From assembly GCA_021498125.1 (NCBI GenBank), contig JAIZWL010000003.1, forward strand, positions 124,457 to 188,456: 64,000 bases of DNA, written 5' to 3'. Both the position numbers and the translations under genes were made by a program. The notes below the pieces were generated by a model, which was not told where the DNA came from, ran no database searches, and was given only the letters and a program-made list of their open reading frames with translations. Below are positions 7,308-15,342 of the stretch, one piece after another; position 1 is the stretch's first letter, and each line of letters starts with the position of its first letter. Origin of the DNA: Candidatus Thorarchaeota archaeon. Lineage in GTDB: Archaea; Asgardarchaeota; Thorarchaeia; Thorarchaeales; Thorarchaeaceae.

Positions 7308-8708
7308 CTACATCCTCTCCTCAACAAACCTGTCATAATAGACCATAGTGCCCTCTGCAACTGGGCCTTTGAACGATACCGCCACCACGCCCTTTGTGCC
7401 AAAGGCGGCCTGAACAACTCCAAGATCGCCCTGTTCTGTTGATACCTGCACCCCCTTCATCTGTTGAGCCATCTCCTTGTGTGATGCAAGGCCCTCCACA
7501 AGCACATCGTTCTCTCGGACTCTAGTGACGACCCCTGTACGTCGCTTCCGGCGATAGACCACAAGTGACTCACTTAGTTCTAATATCTCTCCATGTCCAA
7601 TAATCCGCATCTCTGTGGGGCCAAGGTCCGTTCTCAGAAGGAGCACCTTGGTTCCAATCTCTGAGGCAATCGGCCTCTGGCAATGGAGTACAAGTTCGTA
7701 ATCGTCAGCCTCTGTGTGAGGTATGAGAACTCGGTGACCGTTGACCTGTTCAAATGGGTATGCTTCGCATATGACCGCAGACATTCCGATGTGCGCACTT
7801 AGTATCATGGCCTTTGTAAGGGGCCGTTTGTACAGCGGATTTCTTTTGATACGAACGATCAGGATTGAGGCCGTGGTCAGCGAGTCCTGTTCGCACAGAT
7901 AGTCCCCTCTGCTGATCATTTTGGGGTCGATATCGGGAACATTGATTCCGACCCTGTCTCCTGCTTGGGCCTTCTCTCTCTCATTCCCAAATGTCTGGAT
8001 GCTCCTCACTCGGGCTAATGTCTTGTGAGGCATGAGTTGGACGGTATCGCCGACCTGAACGTGTCCTCGCAATATTGTTCCTGTGGTGACCGTACCATGG
8101 CCTCGTACATGAAATGCGTGGTCTATTGGCATGAGAAAAGTTCCATCGATATTGCGTGGTCGTGGGGTCAACACTCGTAAGAGGGCCTCTCGAAGATTAT
8201 CGATTCCCTCTCTGGTCTTTGCTGAGACTCTGACAACTTCAGTTCTCTTGAAATTTATCTCTCCGATGATCTTCTCAATCTGTGCTTCCACCTTTCTCAA
8301 TTGGGTCTCATCTACGAGATCGATTTTTGTGATTGCCACGACAACAGTGTCAATCCCCATCGCCTCAAGTACTATGATGTGTTCCCCGGTCTGAACTTTT
8401 GGGCCCTCGTCAGCAGCCACCGTCAAGATGGCTGCATCGATGATATTCGCTCCGGCTACAACACTGCGAATTAGATCGGCATGGCCTGGTGCGTCTACCA
8501 GTGTCACCAGAAACCCCTCCAGCTGGAACATGGTGAATCCAAGATCTATCGTGATTCCACGTGCTTTCGATTGTGGGTGTTTGTCAAGACCAGCCGTGAA
8601 CACTCCCTCACTTAGTACGCTGGCTAATGCTGTCTTTCCATGATCTATATGACCCATGAGACCTACATGAACTGGAGTCGGTTCTTTCATTTGTTTCGCC
8701 AGTGTCAT
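7308..8708 (-). CDS. selB: Selenocysteine-specific elongation factor SelB
   Basis: A 466-residue translational GTPase that delivers Sec-tRNA(Sec) to UGA codons. G motifs are GHIDHGKT (19-26), DAPGHAD (72-78) and TKID (127-130). Domain II (HVRGHGTVTTGTI) and domain III follow, then a short domain IV; the total length is like aSelB of methanogens and lacks the winged-helix array of bacterial SelB. eIF2-gamma is the nearest alternative, but the ARGITIDLGF switch region and the neighbouring SepSecS, tRNA-Sec and PSTK genes settle it. The ATG is 76 bases from the divergent pilin-like gene. Confidence 0.94.
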   Translation of the reverse strand: MTLAKQMKEPTPVHVGLMGHIDHGKTALASVLSEGVFTAGLDKHPQSKARGITIDLGFTMFQLEGFLVTLVDAPGHADLIRSVVAGANIIDAAILTVAADEGPKVQTGEHIIVLEAMGIDTVVVAITKIDLVDETQLRKVEAQIEKIIGEINFKRTEVVRVSAKTREGIDNLREALLRVLTPRPRNIDGTFLMPIDHAFHVRGHGTVTTGTILRGHVQVGDTVQLMPHKTLARVRSIQTFGNEREKAQAGDRVGINVPDIDPKMISRGDYLCEQDSLTTASILIVRIKRNPLYKRPLTKAMILSAHIGMSAVICEAYPFEQVNGHRVLIPHTEADDYELVLHCQRPIASEIGTKVLLLRTDLGPTEMRIIGHGEILELSESLVVYRRKRRTGVVTRVRENDVLVEGLASHKEMAQQMKGVQVSTEQGDLGVVQAAFGTKGVVAVSFKGPVAEGTMVYYDRFVEERM

Positions 8709-8751
8709 ATTGATGCCACGTTATAACTTTCCCCACATCACAAAATAGAGG

Positions 8752-8761
8752 GGTTTATTGC
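8752..8761 (+). promoter_or_regulatory. TATA-like box for a probably leaderless gene
   Basis: GTTTATTGCC lies 23-32 bases before the ATG at 8784. The usual TATA-to-start spacing places the transcription start at or next to the ATG, and no Shine-Dalgarno site is visible, so the message is probably leaderless. Confidence 0.35.
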
Positions 8762-8783
8762 CTGCCATGGGCCACACCAAGAC

Positions 8784-9191
8784 ATGGTTTCGCGTTCACT
8801 TGAGAAGATGATGTTAATTGCTGTTGGGTTGACCACCGTTGTTCTAGTGGGAGTGCCCGTGCTTCTCTACTCGATCAATACTCTGCAAGCCGTGTCTCAG
8901 TATGAGCAGGCTCAGATGTTTGCCCACCAATTACATAATGCGACCGCCAAGGTCGATGGCCTTCAAACAGAGTCTATGTCCCTTGAACTGATTCTACCTG
9001 AGGGTGTTGAGGTTTCGGCCGCCGGTCAGGTATTGACGGTCTCCTATACTGCGCAGGATAGCACGACCAAGACATGGACTATCTCTTACAATCATACGAT
9101 AGATCTCACTCCACCTGATTTATGTGCTACCTACATAGTGACGATTAGCCTAAAGAGCGATGTCCTCGAGATAATCTTCACCGCAGTATGA
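8784..9191 (+). CDS. Small pilin-like or membrane-anchored extracytoplasmic protein
   Basis: A 135-residue protein with a short basic N-terminus (MVSRSLEKM), one hydrophobic segment (about 10-33), then an amphipathic helix rich in Gln and Ala and a beta-rich domain. This is the layout of archaeal type IV pilin-like or monotopic surface proteins; I see no clear prepilin peptidase site. It is divergent from selB and followed by a polyferredoxin membrane protein 80 bases on. Function unknown. Confidence 0.65.
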   Translation: MVSRSLEKMMLIAVGLTTVVLVGVPVLLYSINTLQAVSQYEQAQMFAHQLHNATAKVDGLQTESMSLELILPEGVEVSAAGQVLTVSYTAQDSTTKTWTISYNHTIDLTPPDLCATYIVTISLKSDVLEIIFTAV

Positions 9192-9273
9192 GTCGGCCTC
9201 AATCCAGCACAATGTTTTTAATCATGGCTCAGGTCTTCGCGGTTCAATACGCCAGTGGCGAGGATTGATTCTC

Positions 9274-10335
9274 ATGGCTGAAGATGCCGAACGGTCTGAG
9301 GTGGATGAAGTCCCAGAGGAAACAAGACCATCTGAGACCAAAGAGACCACAACGCCAGAGCCCAAAAAGGCTGAGAAGAAAAAGAAATCATTGAAGTTGA
9401 GAAATCCAGTGGGTTTCATATTCAACATTCGAATGCTGCGGAGGATCGTTCAGATACTGTTCTTCCTAGGCATCAATGGGTACATCTTTGCAGCCTGGTG
9501 GGGAAATGATGCTATTACTGCTTTCTGGGAGAGCTTCCGTAATGTACTTCCGACTCTGCCCATTCTTGCACCTCTTGAGGCGCCATTTGGGGTGATCGCG
9601 GGTTCCTTTGACACAATGCAACGGGAACTCAGCTCTGGATTCTTCCCATTCTTCACACTGGGTGCAATGATCATCATTTTGACTGTGCTTGGTCGAGTGG
9701 CCTGTGGTTGGATCTGTCCTATTGGTACAATTCAGGACTTTGCGACTTTGCCAAAACGTACCAAGATTCGTCCAGCACCTAATACCGAGAAGGAGATGCG
9801 TCGAGTTAAAGGTTACATCTTTATCATCGTGTTCTTTCTGATGGCATGGGTTGGAATTACAAGGCTACTAGGAACGTCGGATGACCTTGTTGCGGTCTTG
9901 GGTATATTTGCAGATGCAGCCTTTGATCCGTTCAATCCCGCCTACATACTCTTTGTTGTCATTCCTCAGCAGGTCTGGCCTACTGGTGTTGATACACTCT
10001 GGTACCTCTCACTCTGGCCCACGACCGTGTGGTTGCAGATTGGCTTTGTGAGCTTTGTGTTCATCGTGTCCATCTGGTTCCCACGTTGGTTCTGCCGCTG
10101 GCTCTGTCCTGCCGGATGGTTGTATGGACTCTTCTCCCGTGACGCATTGATAGGTATCGGCCGGAACCCAGCACGATGCACTCCGGACACATGTAATGTC
10201 TGTGAGGTCGTCTGCCCCATGAATATTCGAATCCGCGACTTTCCATATGATCACATGTATAGTGCTGATTGCATTCTTTGTCTTGAGTGCAAGAGTCATT
10301 GTCCAAACAAAGCAATCGAGTTGCGGTTCTCCTAA
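9274..10335 (+). CDS. 4Fe-4S membrane polyferredoxin (NapH/MauN-like)
   Basis: A 353-residue inner-membrane electron carrier. After an acidic and Lys-rich cytoplasmic N-terminus come about five membrane segments. Two membrane-associated cluster motifs, CGWICPIGTIQDF and CRWLCPAGWLYG, are of the NapH/RnfB-like 4Fe-4S binding type. A C-terminal ferredoxin domain has CNVCEVVCP (with an upstream Cys) and CILCLECKSHCP. It probably passes electrons between quinol or ferredoxin and an unknown partner. ATG 9274 was chosen over TTG 9265 because GAGGAT lies 9 bases upstream. A ModE-like regulator gene converges on it. Confidence 0.85.
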   Translation: MAEDAERSEVDEVPEETRPSETKETTTPEPKKAEKKKKSLKLRNPVGFIFNIRMLRRIVQILFFLGINGYIFAAWWGNDAITAFWESFRNVLPTLPILAPLEAPFGVIAGSFDTMQRELSSGFFPFFTLGAMIIILTVLGRVACGWICPIGTIQDFATLPKRTKIRPAPNTEKEMRRVKGYIFIIVFFLMAWVGITRLLGTSDDLVAVLGIFADAAFDPFNPAYILFVVIPQQVWPTGVDTLWYLSLWPTTVWLQIGFVSFVFIVSIWFPRWFCRWLCPAGWLYGLFSRDALIGIGRNPARCTPDTCNVCEVVCPMNIRIRDFPYDHMYSADCILCLECKSHCPNKAIELRFS

Positions 10336-10362
10336 TACTGCCAATGCAGTTCAAGACCGCCT

Positions 10363-10719
10363 TCAACCATGTTTGGAGGCGGCTCTCTCGAACTCCTTAT
10401 TTACTTGAGCAAATAGCTTCATCATTTCTAATCCTTCGGTTGTGACATGGGCTCCGCCTCCGCCAACAGATCCTCCGCGAAATGTTTCCACGATCTTTAC
10501 TCCGATCTTTCTCTCAATCTTCTTTATGACACCCCACGCATAGCGATACGACATTCCGATTTTTTTAGCGGCTGCGGTGAGGCTCCCAGACTCATGAATC
10601 GCACTCAAAAGAGAATAGGCACCAGGACCTAAAACATAGACACCATCTTTTTCTAACCAAATCTTCCACTTGGGTTGTAAGGTCTGAGCAATTGAGATTT
10701 TATCATCCAATACGTTCAC
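10363..10719 (-). CDS. ModE-like winged-helix transcriptional regulator
   Basis: A 118-residue protein matching the N-terminal DNA-binding domain of ModE: GAYSLLSAIHESGSLTAAAKKIGMSYRYAWGVI is the winged helix-turn-helix, followed by a wing (GGSVGGGGAHVT) and the dimerisation helix. The molybdate-binding TOBE domain of full ModE is absent, as in many archaeal short ModE proteins. It may control molybdenum or tungsten genes; MobA is encoded 17 kb away. It converges on the polyferredoxin gene with a gap of 27 bases. Confidence 0.85.
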   Translation of the reverse strand: MNVLDDKISIAQTLQPKWKIWLEKDGVYVLGPGAYSLLSAIHESGSLTAAAKKIGMSYRYAWGVIKKIERKIGVKIVETFRGGSVGGGGAHVTTEGLEMMKLFAQVNKEFERAASKHG

Positions 10720-10749
10720 CTCTTTGATGGTGTCATACCTTCTATGGTC

Positions 10750-10980
10750 CTAGTGTCCCCAACGCATTCGTTCAGCCTTAGTTTCTTTTTTGAACGCCTT
10801 CTTCACTATCTTCCAGTGGTCTGCACAGAGATACGTCTTGCGTGCACGGGCGTCCTTTAGACGAAGGCCTTTTGCAGCAACACTCTCGCCAATTCGCGAT
10901 GTGGCAAATGATCTCTTGGATGGTTTATCGCATCCAACTATACTGCATATTTTCTTTTCAGACTTTGACACCTTGGCCAC
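10750..10980 (-). CDS. Small basic Cys/His protein, unknown
   Basis: A 76-residue basic protein with CSIVGCDKPS near residues 12-21 and a C-x2-H pair (LCADHWK) near 52-55, spacing compatible with one zinc site. The rest is Lys- and Arg-rich (RLKDARARKTY), suggesting nucleic-acid binding. It sits between the ModE-like and PurM-like genes on the same strand. I do not recognise the family. Confidence 0.7.
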   Translation of the reverse strand: MAKVSKSEKKICSIVGCDKPSKRSFATSRIGESVAAKGLRLKDARARKTYLCADHWKIVKKAFKKETKAERMRWGH

Positions 10981-11027
10981 TTCACAGAAACAATTTGGTG
11001 AAGTGATTTAACTATGACGGCTACATG

Positions 11028-12020
11028 TCACTCCTGTTGTCCTCTGGGAGTCAATAGTGGGCCATTGCGAAAGTCAAAGAGGCTCTCCTCCTGACCCTGG
11101 AACCGTAATCTCATTACACTTGACCTGTCAACCGTCCCGATTGCCACAGCAAAGAGACCATGTTGTCCGGCGGTTTCTGTGATCTCTCTCAGAGATGCGC
11201 TGTCAGCAGCAACAAGGAAGCCTAGTGCTATGAACATACGTAGCCAATCCTCGATTTCTATCTCTTGTGGCCGTGTCCGGTCTAGCGCATCTATGTCTAT
11301 AGTCGCCCCCATCCCGGAATATTCGATCATCATACCTGCTGTGCCTATGACTCCAGCTGTTGAGATGTCCTTGGCCGCCGTGAGCAGGTGTCGTTGGGCC
11401 AGATCGTTCATCACGGACAGCCTGCGAACATTATCTTCGGCGCTTCTGTCTGTAACAGTGTCCCAGCCCATTTTGTAGTATTTTCCTCGGTGGCCTTGAA
11501 CATCAAAGAGTAAGATCAGGATGTCATTCTCTAAGGCGCCACCCGCAGATAGCACATCGCTCTTTTTGACAGTCCCCGTGGCCGAACCTACAATATACGT
11601 TGAGCTTGCTGAGGGACTGGTATGCCCCCGTACAACGGGCACATTGAATGCATGTGAACCATCAATGACTCCCTGAAGCAGTTGTTCTCCGATCTTGTCC
11701 TCAGAGTAAGATAATGCCACAGCGAAAGAAGTCGGTGTTCCTCCAGCAGCATAGATGTCCATTATATTTGCCAAGACCGCATTAAATCCTGCCGCCCGGG
11801 GATGGGCCAGGCAGAACTCTTGCATGACTGAATCGGTGGTGAGCAGAACAAAGTCTCCGGAGTCTGTGCCAATTGTGGCCGAATCTTCTCCAAGAGAATG
11901 TGGCATACCTCCTTGATATGAGGACTCGCGTAGACGCCGTATTATCTCGGGTATGACATACTTACGGGTTATCCCCTCAAAGTTCTGAAGAAGATGAATG
12001 ATCTCTCCAATGCGTGACAC
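11028..12020 (-). CDS. AIR synthase-related protein (PurM/SelD/ThiL fold)
   Basis: A 330-residue protein of the PurM superfamily of ATP-dependent enzymes. It has the GEDSATIG phosphate-binding segment, TTDSVM, and ANIMDIYAAGGTP corresponding to the conserved helix that shapes the ATP site; KDISTAGVIGTAGMM is the C-terminal glycine-rich loop. The opening NFEGITRK resembles methanogenesis-marker-2 proteins. The catalytic Cys/Sec-containing loop of canonical SelD is absent, so selenophosphate synthase activity should not be assumed despite the selenocysteine genes 2.3 kb away. The substrate is unknown. Confidence 0.8.
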   Translation of the reverse strand: MSRIGEIIHLLQNFEGITRKYVIPEIIRRLRESSYQGGMPHSLGEDSATIGTDSGDFVLLTTDSVMQEFCLAHPRAAGFNAVLANIMDIYAAGGTPTSFAVALSYSEDKIGEQLLQGVIDGSHAFNVPVVRGHTSPSASSTYIVGSATGTVKKSDVLSAGGALENDILILLFDVQGHRGKYYKMGWDTVTDRSAEDNVRRLSVMNDLAQRHLLTAAKDISTAGVIGTAGMMIEYSGMGATIDIDALDRTRPQEIEIEDWLRMFIALGFLVAADSASLREITETAGQHGLFAVAIGTVDRSSVMRLRFQGQEESLFDFRNGPLLTPRGQQE

Positions 12021-12048
12021 TTGAGACCACTCTTTCTGTTATGCGATC

Positions 12049-12174
12049 CTACGGTGGACCAAGAAAATTAATGGCAAAATCAGCCTGATTGAGAATGATC
12101 CCTATACCAAGGAATGAGAGCCCGATCATGAGAAAGATGAGCGCTCGCATTTCAGGTCGCATCTCGTCGAACAC
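12049..12174 (-). CDS. 41-residue membrane microprotein
   Basis: From GTG at 12174 the frame encodes MFDEMRPEMRALIFLM, then a hydrophobic stretch to ILNQADFAINFLGPP: a charged N-terminus and one membrane segment (about 11-29). An AAGGTGA site lies 7 bases before the GTG. It ends 28 bases before the PurM-like gene on the same strand, so the two are probably co-transcribed; a TATA-like CTCTATAAG lies near 12213-12220. Size, ribosome binding site and promoter support a real gene; function unknown. Confidence 0.6.
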   Translation of the reverse strand: MFDEMRPEMRALIFLMIGLSFLGIGIILNQADFAINFLGPP

Positions 12175-12370
12175 TTCATAGTCACCTTACAGGTTAGGTG
12201 GTTCGGGTCTCTCTTATAGAGATTGCGCAAGTCTCTCTCGTGGTTGAACTTTGCCTCTTCACGCCACAGATGTATTCATTGGTCTTTTCTGAACTGATTC
12301 AATAGTATCACCATCCGAGAACTTGGTCCCAGAGGTTTACTATTGGCTCTGGGGTGATGATGACCTGCAT
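12175..12370. other. Intergenic region with promoter of the microprotein/PurM-like unit
   Basis: About 196 bases without a gene. The minus strand contains CTCTATAAGAG at about 12211-12221, a plausible TATA box serving the microprotein and PurM-like genes. I see no RNA gene, repeat or further ORF here. Confidence 0.4.
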
Positions 12371-12679
12371 CTATCGCCCCTTGATTCGTATCTTCTTTGC
12401 GATTTCCTCCGGAATGTCATCTGGATCCACAAAATCATCGTCATCGACGGGAACACGTGGTCTTGGAGTCGGAGCGGACTTCTTGCATTTGCCATCAGCA
12501 GTCATCTTGAGCTCCTTACAGACTCCAAACTGGCACCAGGGGCCATCGCATTCATCATCGACCCATGTGCACCAGATGACTTTCTTTCCGCCCTTACGAA
12601 TGATCTTTAGGGCCGAGGGCCGTCGATCACAACGGAAGCTCTTGCAGAGCGGAGTACAATCGGACAGTTTTGAAGTCAT
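12371..12679 (-). CDS. Cys-rich small protein with acidic C-terminus, unknown
   Basis: A 102-residue protein with eight cysteines in the first two-thirds (C8, C12, C17, C37, C44, C49, C54, C65), arranged as CTPLCKSFRC and CDGPWCQFGVC groups, consistent with zinc or iron-sulfur binding or disulfides. The C-terminal third is low-complexity: Pro-rich, then an Asp run (VPVDDDDFVDPDD). It follows a zinc-ribbon coiled-coil gene by 21 bases. No known family recognised. Confidence 0.7.
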   Translation of the reverse strand: MTSKLSDCTPLCKSFRCDRRPSALKIIRKGGKKVIWCTWVDDECDGPWCQFGVCKELKMTADGKCKKSAPTPRPRVPVDDDDFVDPDDIPEEIAKKIRIKGR

Positions 12680-12700
12680 GACACTTCACCTTGTTGTTGT

Positions 12701-13534
12701 TCAAGTCTTTTCTGCGAATTTCACTATTTTTTCTAATAATTCGATTCCACCTAAGAGTACGTGAAGACTTCTCTCAGTCTGTGTTCGCTGTGTCTCATAC
12801 TGAGCCGTAGAAATCTCCCCGATTTTGTGTTTTGCCTCAAGTCGGTTGATCTCGCGTTCAATCACACGCTGTTTTTTCCGCATTGCCTTAAGCCATGTAT
12901 GTGCCAGCTTGATCTCACGTTTGACCTCTCGTTTGAGAGATTTGATTCTCTCAGATAATTCTCTCTGTTGTTCCCGATAGACTTGGGGGTCAACCGTTGA
13001 AGATATTTTTTCCAACTTTGCGAGTTTCGTCTTTTCGGAACGTAAGTTGCTTGCCAGATCTTGGAGTGGAACACTCAACCTGACACGTAATAATTCATTC
13101 TTCCGTGCCTTTGTACGTTCAAGAGCAAGCTTTAGTTCCTCGGCGCGTGCGGCGAGTACCTGTTTGTCCGCATGATCCAAAGACAAAGCCTGTCGAGTGG
13201 CACGAATCTTGTCGATCAACCTGTCAAGATCACTATTGAGAATGGTCAGTTCGGATTGGGTCAGAAGATAGGTCAGGACCAGATAGTCCATATCTTCCAC
13301 AGTAACAGGAAGCTTCGGTAGATGCCCTTCATCTATGGGTGCCGCAGTAGTCGTTGCTTCAACTGATGGTGATGCTTCTGGCGGTATAGTTTCCTCCATC
13401 TGTTCTTCTTCCACTGGTTCATCTTTGATTACGAGCTCGAGGTCTGGTATCAAGGGGTTTCCACAGGAACTACAATAGCGGTCTAAAGGAACCTCTGCGC
13501 CGCAGGTCGGACAAATAACTAGTGGCTTTGTCAT
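12701..13534 (-). CDS. Zinc-ribbon plus coiled-coil protein
   Basis: A 277-residue protein starting MTKPLVICPTCGAEVPLDRY; the CPTC...CSSC pair forms a short zinc ribbon (about residues 8-26). An acidic Pro/Thr linker (about 32-75) follows, then about 180 residues of charged heptad-like helix (LKLALERTKARKNEL; ELSERIKSLKREVK). The C-terminus reads IGEISTAQYETQRTQTERSL, like short SHOCT-type helices. I chose the internal ATG at 13534 because the ribbon begins there. It may be a scaffold; function unknown. The Cys-rich gene follows on the same strand. Confidence 0.75.
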   Translation of the reverse strand: MTKPLVICPTCGAEVPLDRYCSSCGNPLIPDLELVIKDEPVEEEQMEETIPPEASPSVEATTTAAPIDEGHLPKLPVTVEDMDYLVLTYLLTQSELTILNSDLDRLIDKIRATRQALSLDHADKQVLAARAEELKLALERTKARKNELLRVRLSVPLQDLASNLRSEKTKLAKLEKISSTVDPQVYREQQRELSERIKSLKREVKREIKLAHTWLKAMRKKQRVIEREINRLEAKHKIGEISTAQYETQRTQTERSLHVLLGGIELLEKIVKFAEKT

Positions 13535-13599
13535 AGAACACTCCGCCAAAAAATAATGCAATAAGGCCGACTGGCCTTACTCTCAATAGAACCTCACAC

Positions 13600-13920
13600 T
13601 CATGATACTAACGAAGCTAGACGACCGGCTGCCTCATCCAGCTTGGCCTTTGATGTGACTATCGAGTCTGCTCCATACGTTGGAAGCACTTTTAGTTCTT
13701 CAACAAGGAGCGCAATAGCCTTTACTGCATCAATCTCCTTCTTGTCTAAGGATCCGTCCGGAAATGTGATTGATGCCTCGATCCATTTTTCTTTTGTTTC
13801 ATCGGCTGGGTAGAGGCAGTAGATGTAATCATCGTTACTACAAATGAATGAGGGAGTATGCTCCCACGCCTCAGCAAGTACAGCTCCAAAGGCCTTTGCG
13901 TTTTCTGCCTTATTTGACAT
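13600..13920 (-). CDS. Conserved-looking small soluble protein, unknown
   Basis: A 106-residue acidic alpha/beta protein (MSNKAENAKAFGAVLAEAWE) with mixed strands (YIYCLYPADE, WIEASITFPDG) and C-terminal helices. No catalytic motif or membrane segment is visible. It lies between the zinc-ribbon coiled-coil gene and the tRNA endonuclease on the same strand. Function not assigned. Confidence 0.7.
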   Translation of the reverse strand: MSNKAENAKAFGAVLAEAWEHTPSFICSNDDYIYCLYPADETKEKWIEASITFPDGSLDKKEIDAVKAIALLVEELKVLPTYGADSIVTSKAKLDEAAGRLASLVS

Positions 13921-14004
13921 TCATATTCACCATCAAGCTAGATGAGATTACTTGACTTCTATTAGGTTATGCCTTATTTGTTTTGCTGGTAGGACACATT
14001 ACTC

Positions 14005-14574
14005 TCAGGGCCGGAACCATACAAATGAGTAATAGACGATTTCTCCATTCTCTTTTACTGTTGCAATGATGAATTTTTTGCGAACTGAAGTGGCAAGTCT
14101 TCCTGCACGCACGATATCTAATGGGAGGACCCCCTTTCGTTGTGGGATGACATGCACTAAGAATGGTGCATGATCCAGACCCGGGCCTCGCTCGTAGACT
14201 GCAAAATCGGTCCCGAATTTCAGTCCTGGACGAATAATGTACTCTCGTTCTCTGAGATGTTTATACACGAGAAACTTGTCCCAGTACTCGTCAGACCGTT
14301 CAAGGCCTATCTTGATCAGGTCTTTAGACGTGAGAAATCGATCTGTGACCGGATCGTGGACCCTGATACGGTCCTGTTCTAACAGATATGTGCACTCCAA
14401 TAATGACAGTTCCAGTGGCTTGTCAAATATTGGGGACTTTGGTTTTCTAATCCCCACAGGCTGGCCAAAGTACCCCTCAGCATAGAGCCTCATTCCATCT
14501 TCTGGATTCCACACAACGGCTCTATCGCCAAGAAATTCTGCCTCTGGGACCTCGTCTGTCTGTTGTTCTGTCAA
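14005..14574 (-). CDS. endA: tRNA-splicing endonuclease
   Basis: A 189-residue archaeal tRNA intron endonuclease that cuts the bulge-helix-bulge motif of pre-tRNAs. The C-terminal catalytic domain carries the triad: Y127 in FAVYERGPG, H135 in HAPFLVHV and K166/K167 in SVRKKFIIA. The N-terminal domain (about 12-85) has the usual YFGQPVG segment. The size fits the homotetrameric form. It ends the minus-strand run that starts at the DUF47 gene (18-base gap). Confidence 0.93.
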   Translation of the reverse strand: MTEQQTDEVPEAEFLGDRAVVWNPEDGMRLYAEGYFGQPVGIRKPKSPIFDKPLELSLLECTYLLEQDRIRVHDPVTDRFLTSKDLIKIGLERSDEYWDKFLVYKHLREREYIIRPGLKFGTDFAVYERGPGLDHAPFLVHVIPQRKGVLPLDIVRAGRLATSVRKKFIIATVKENGEIVYYSFVWFRP

Positions 14575-14592
14575 CCACTTTCACCAACACTT

Positions 14593-15255
14593 CTACGTGT
14601 TGAGCGTGAGTGAGAGACCTCTGATCGTATTTGATGCATCCTCTGCAAAGTTACTGCCTTCTTCAAGTGCATTGACAAAATCTCTGACTCGCAAAATTAT
14701 CTCGATGGGAAGTTTCATCGGATAGAGCAGCGCCCAAATGTCTCTCATTAATACATCAATCGTTTTTTCCACGTTGCAAATCTCATACGTCTTTGCAAGT
14801 GCCTTTTCCATGTCGAGAGAGAGGAATCTTATGGCCTTTCGCTGGTGGGTCACGATCTCTAGATATTTCTCTCCAAGTTCTACGATTTTCTCTTTTAATG
14901 TGCCTTCCGGCTTCCATGACCCCATAAATGCAGCAAGATGATAGCACGCGATCTCTGACGCATCAATTAATTTGTCATTATAGTGGACTAGTCTCAAGAG
15001 GTCCTCTCTTTGAAGAAGCGTGTTCGCTCTGGCTAATTCACTTAGAATCGCCCGCTTTAACTCATTACCTTTTTCCTCAAGATGAGTCACCTTGGATAGG
15101 TCATCCTCACCGAGCACCTCTCCATTCTCCATCCATTGTAAGACGGCACTAGAAACCATTTTGGCTGCTGAGAAGGCTGCTCTGAAATGTTCGTCAAGCA
15201 TCTGCGTGACGTTTGCCAGTTCACTTGTGAGGAATCGCCCATTGTCAAGTACCAT
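14593..15255 (-). CDS. PhoU-like/DUF47 protein
   Basis: A 220-residue all-helical protein of the DUF47/PhoU family, often linked to Pit-type phosphate transport. Diagnostic features are VTHLEEKGNELKRAILSEL, REDLLRLVHYNDKLIDASE and a C-terminal LRVRDFVNALEEGSNFAEDA helix. I chose ATG 15255 (MVLDNGRFL), preceded by AAAGGATG, rather than the longer frame to 15357, which would overlap the start of the divergent UppP-like gene. The divergent pairing with a phosphatase suggests a role in phosphate or lipid-phosphate metabolism; this is inference. Confidence 0.8.
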   Translation of the reverse strand: MVLDNGRFLTSELANVTQMLDEHFRAAFSAAKMVSSAVLQWMENGEVLGEDDLSKVTHLEEKGNELKRAILSELARANTLLQREDLLRLVHYNDKLIDASEIACYHLAAFMGSWKPEGTLKEKIVELGEKYLEIVTHQRKAIRFLSLDMEKALAKTYEICNVEKTIDVLMRDIWALLYPMKLPIEIILRVRDFVNALEEGSNFAEDASNTIRGLSLTLNT

Positions 15256-15342
15256 ATCTGCACATCCTTTGGATGCGTCGTTCCATTGATGACCAGTTTT
15301 AAATCTTCGCAGCTGCGAGTTTTCATCAAAGAAGGTGCATTT

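Noticed and set aside
11028-12020. Calling the PurM-fold protein SelD
   Set aside because: The catalytic Cys/Sec-containing N-terminal loop of selenophosphate synthase is missing; proximity to Sec genes alone is insufficient.
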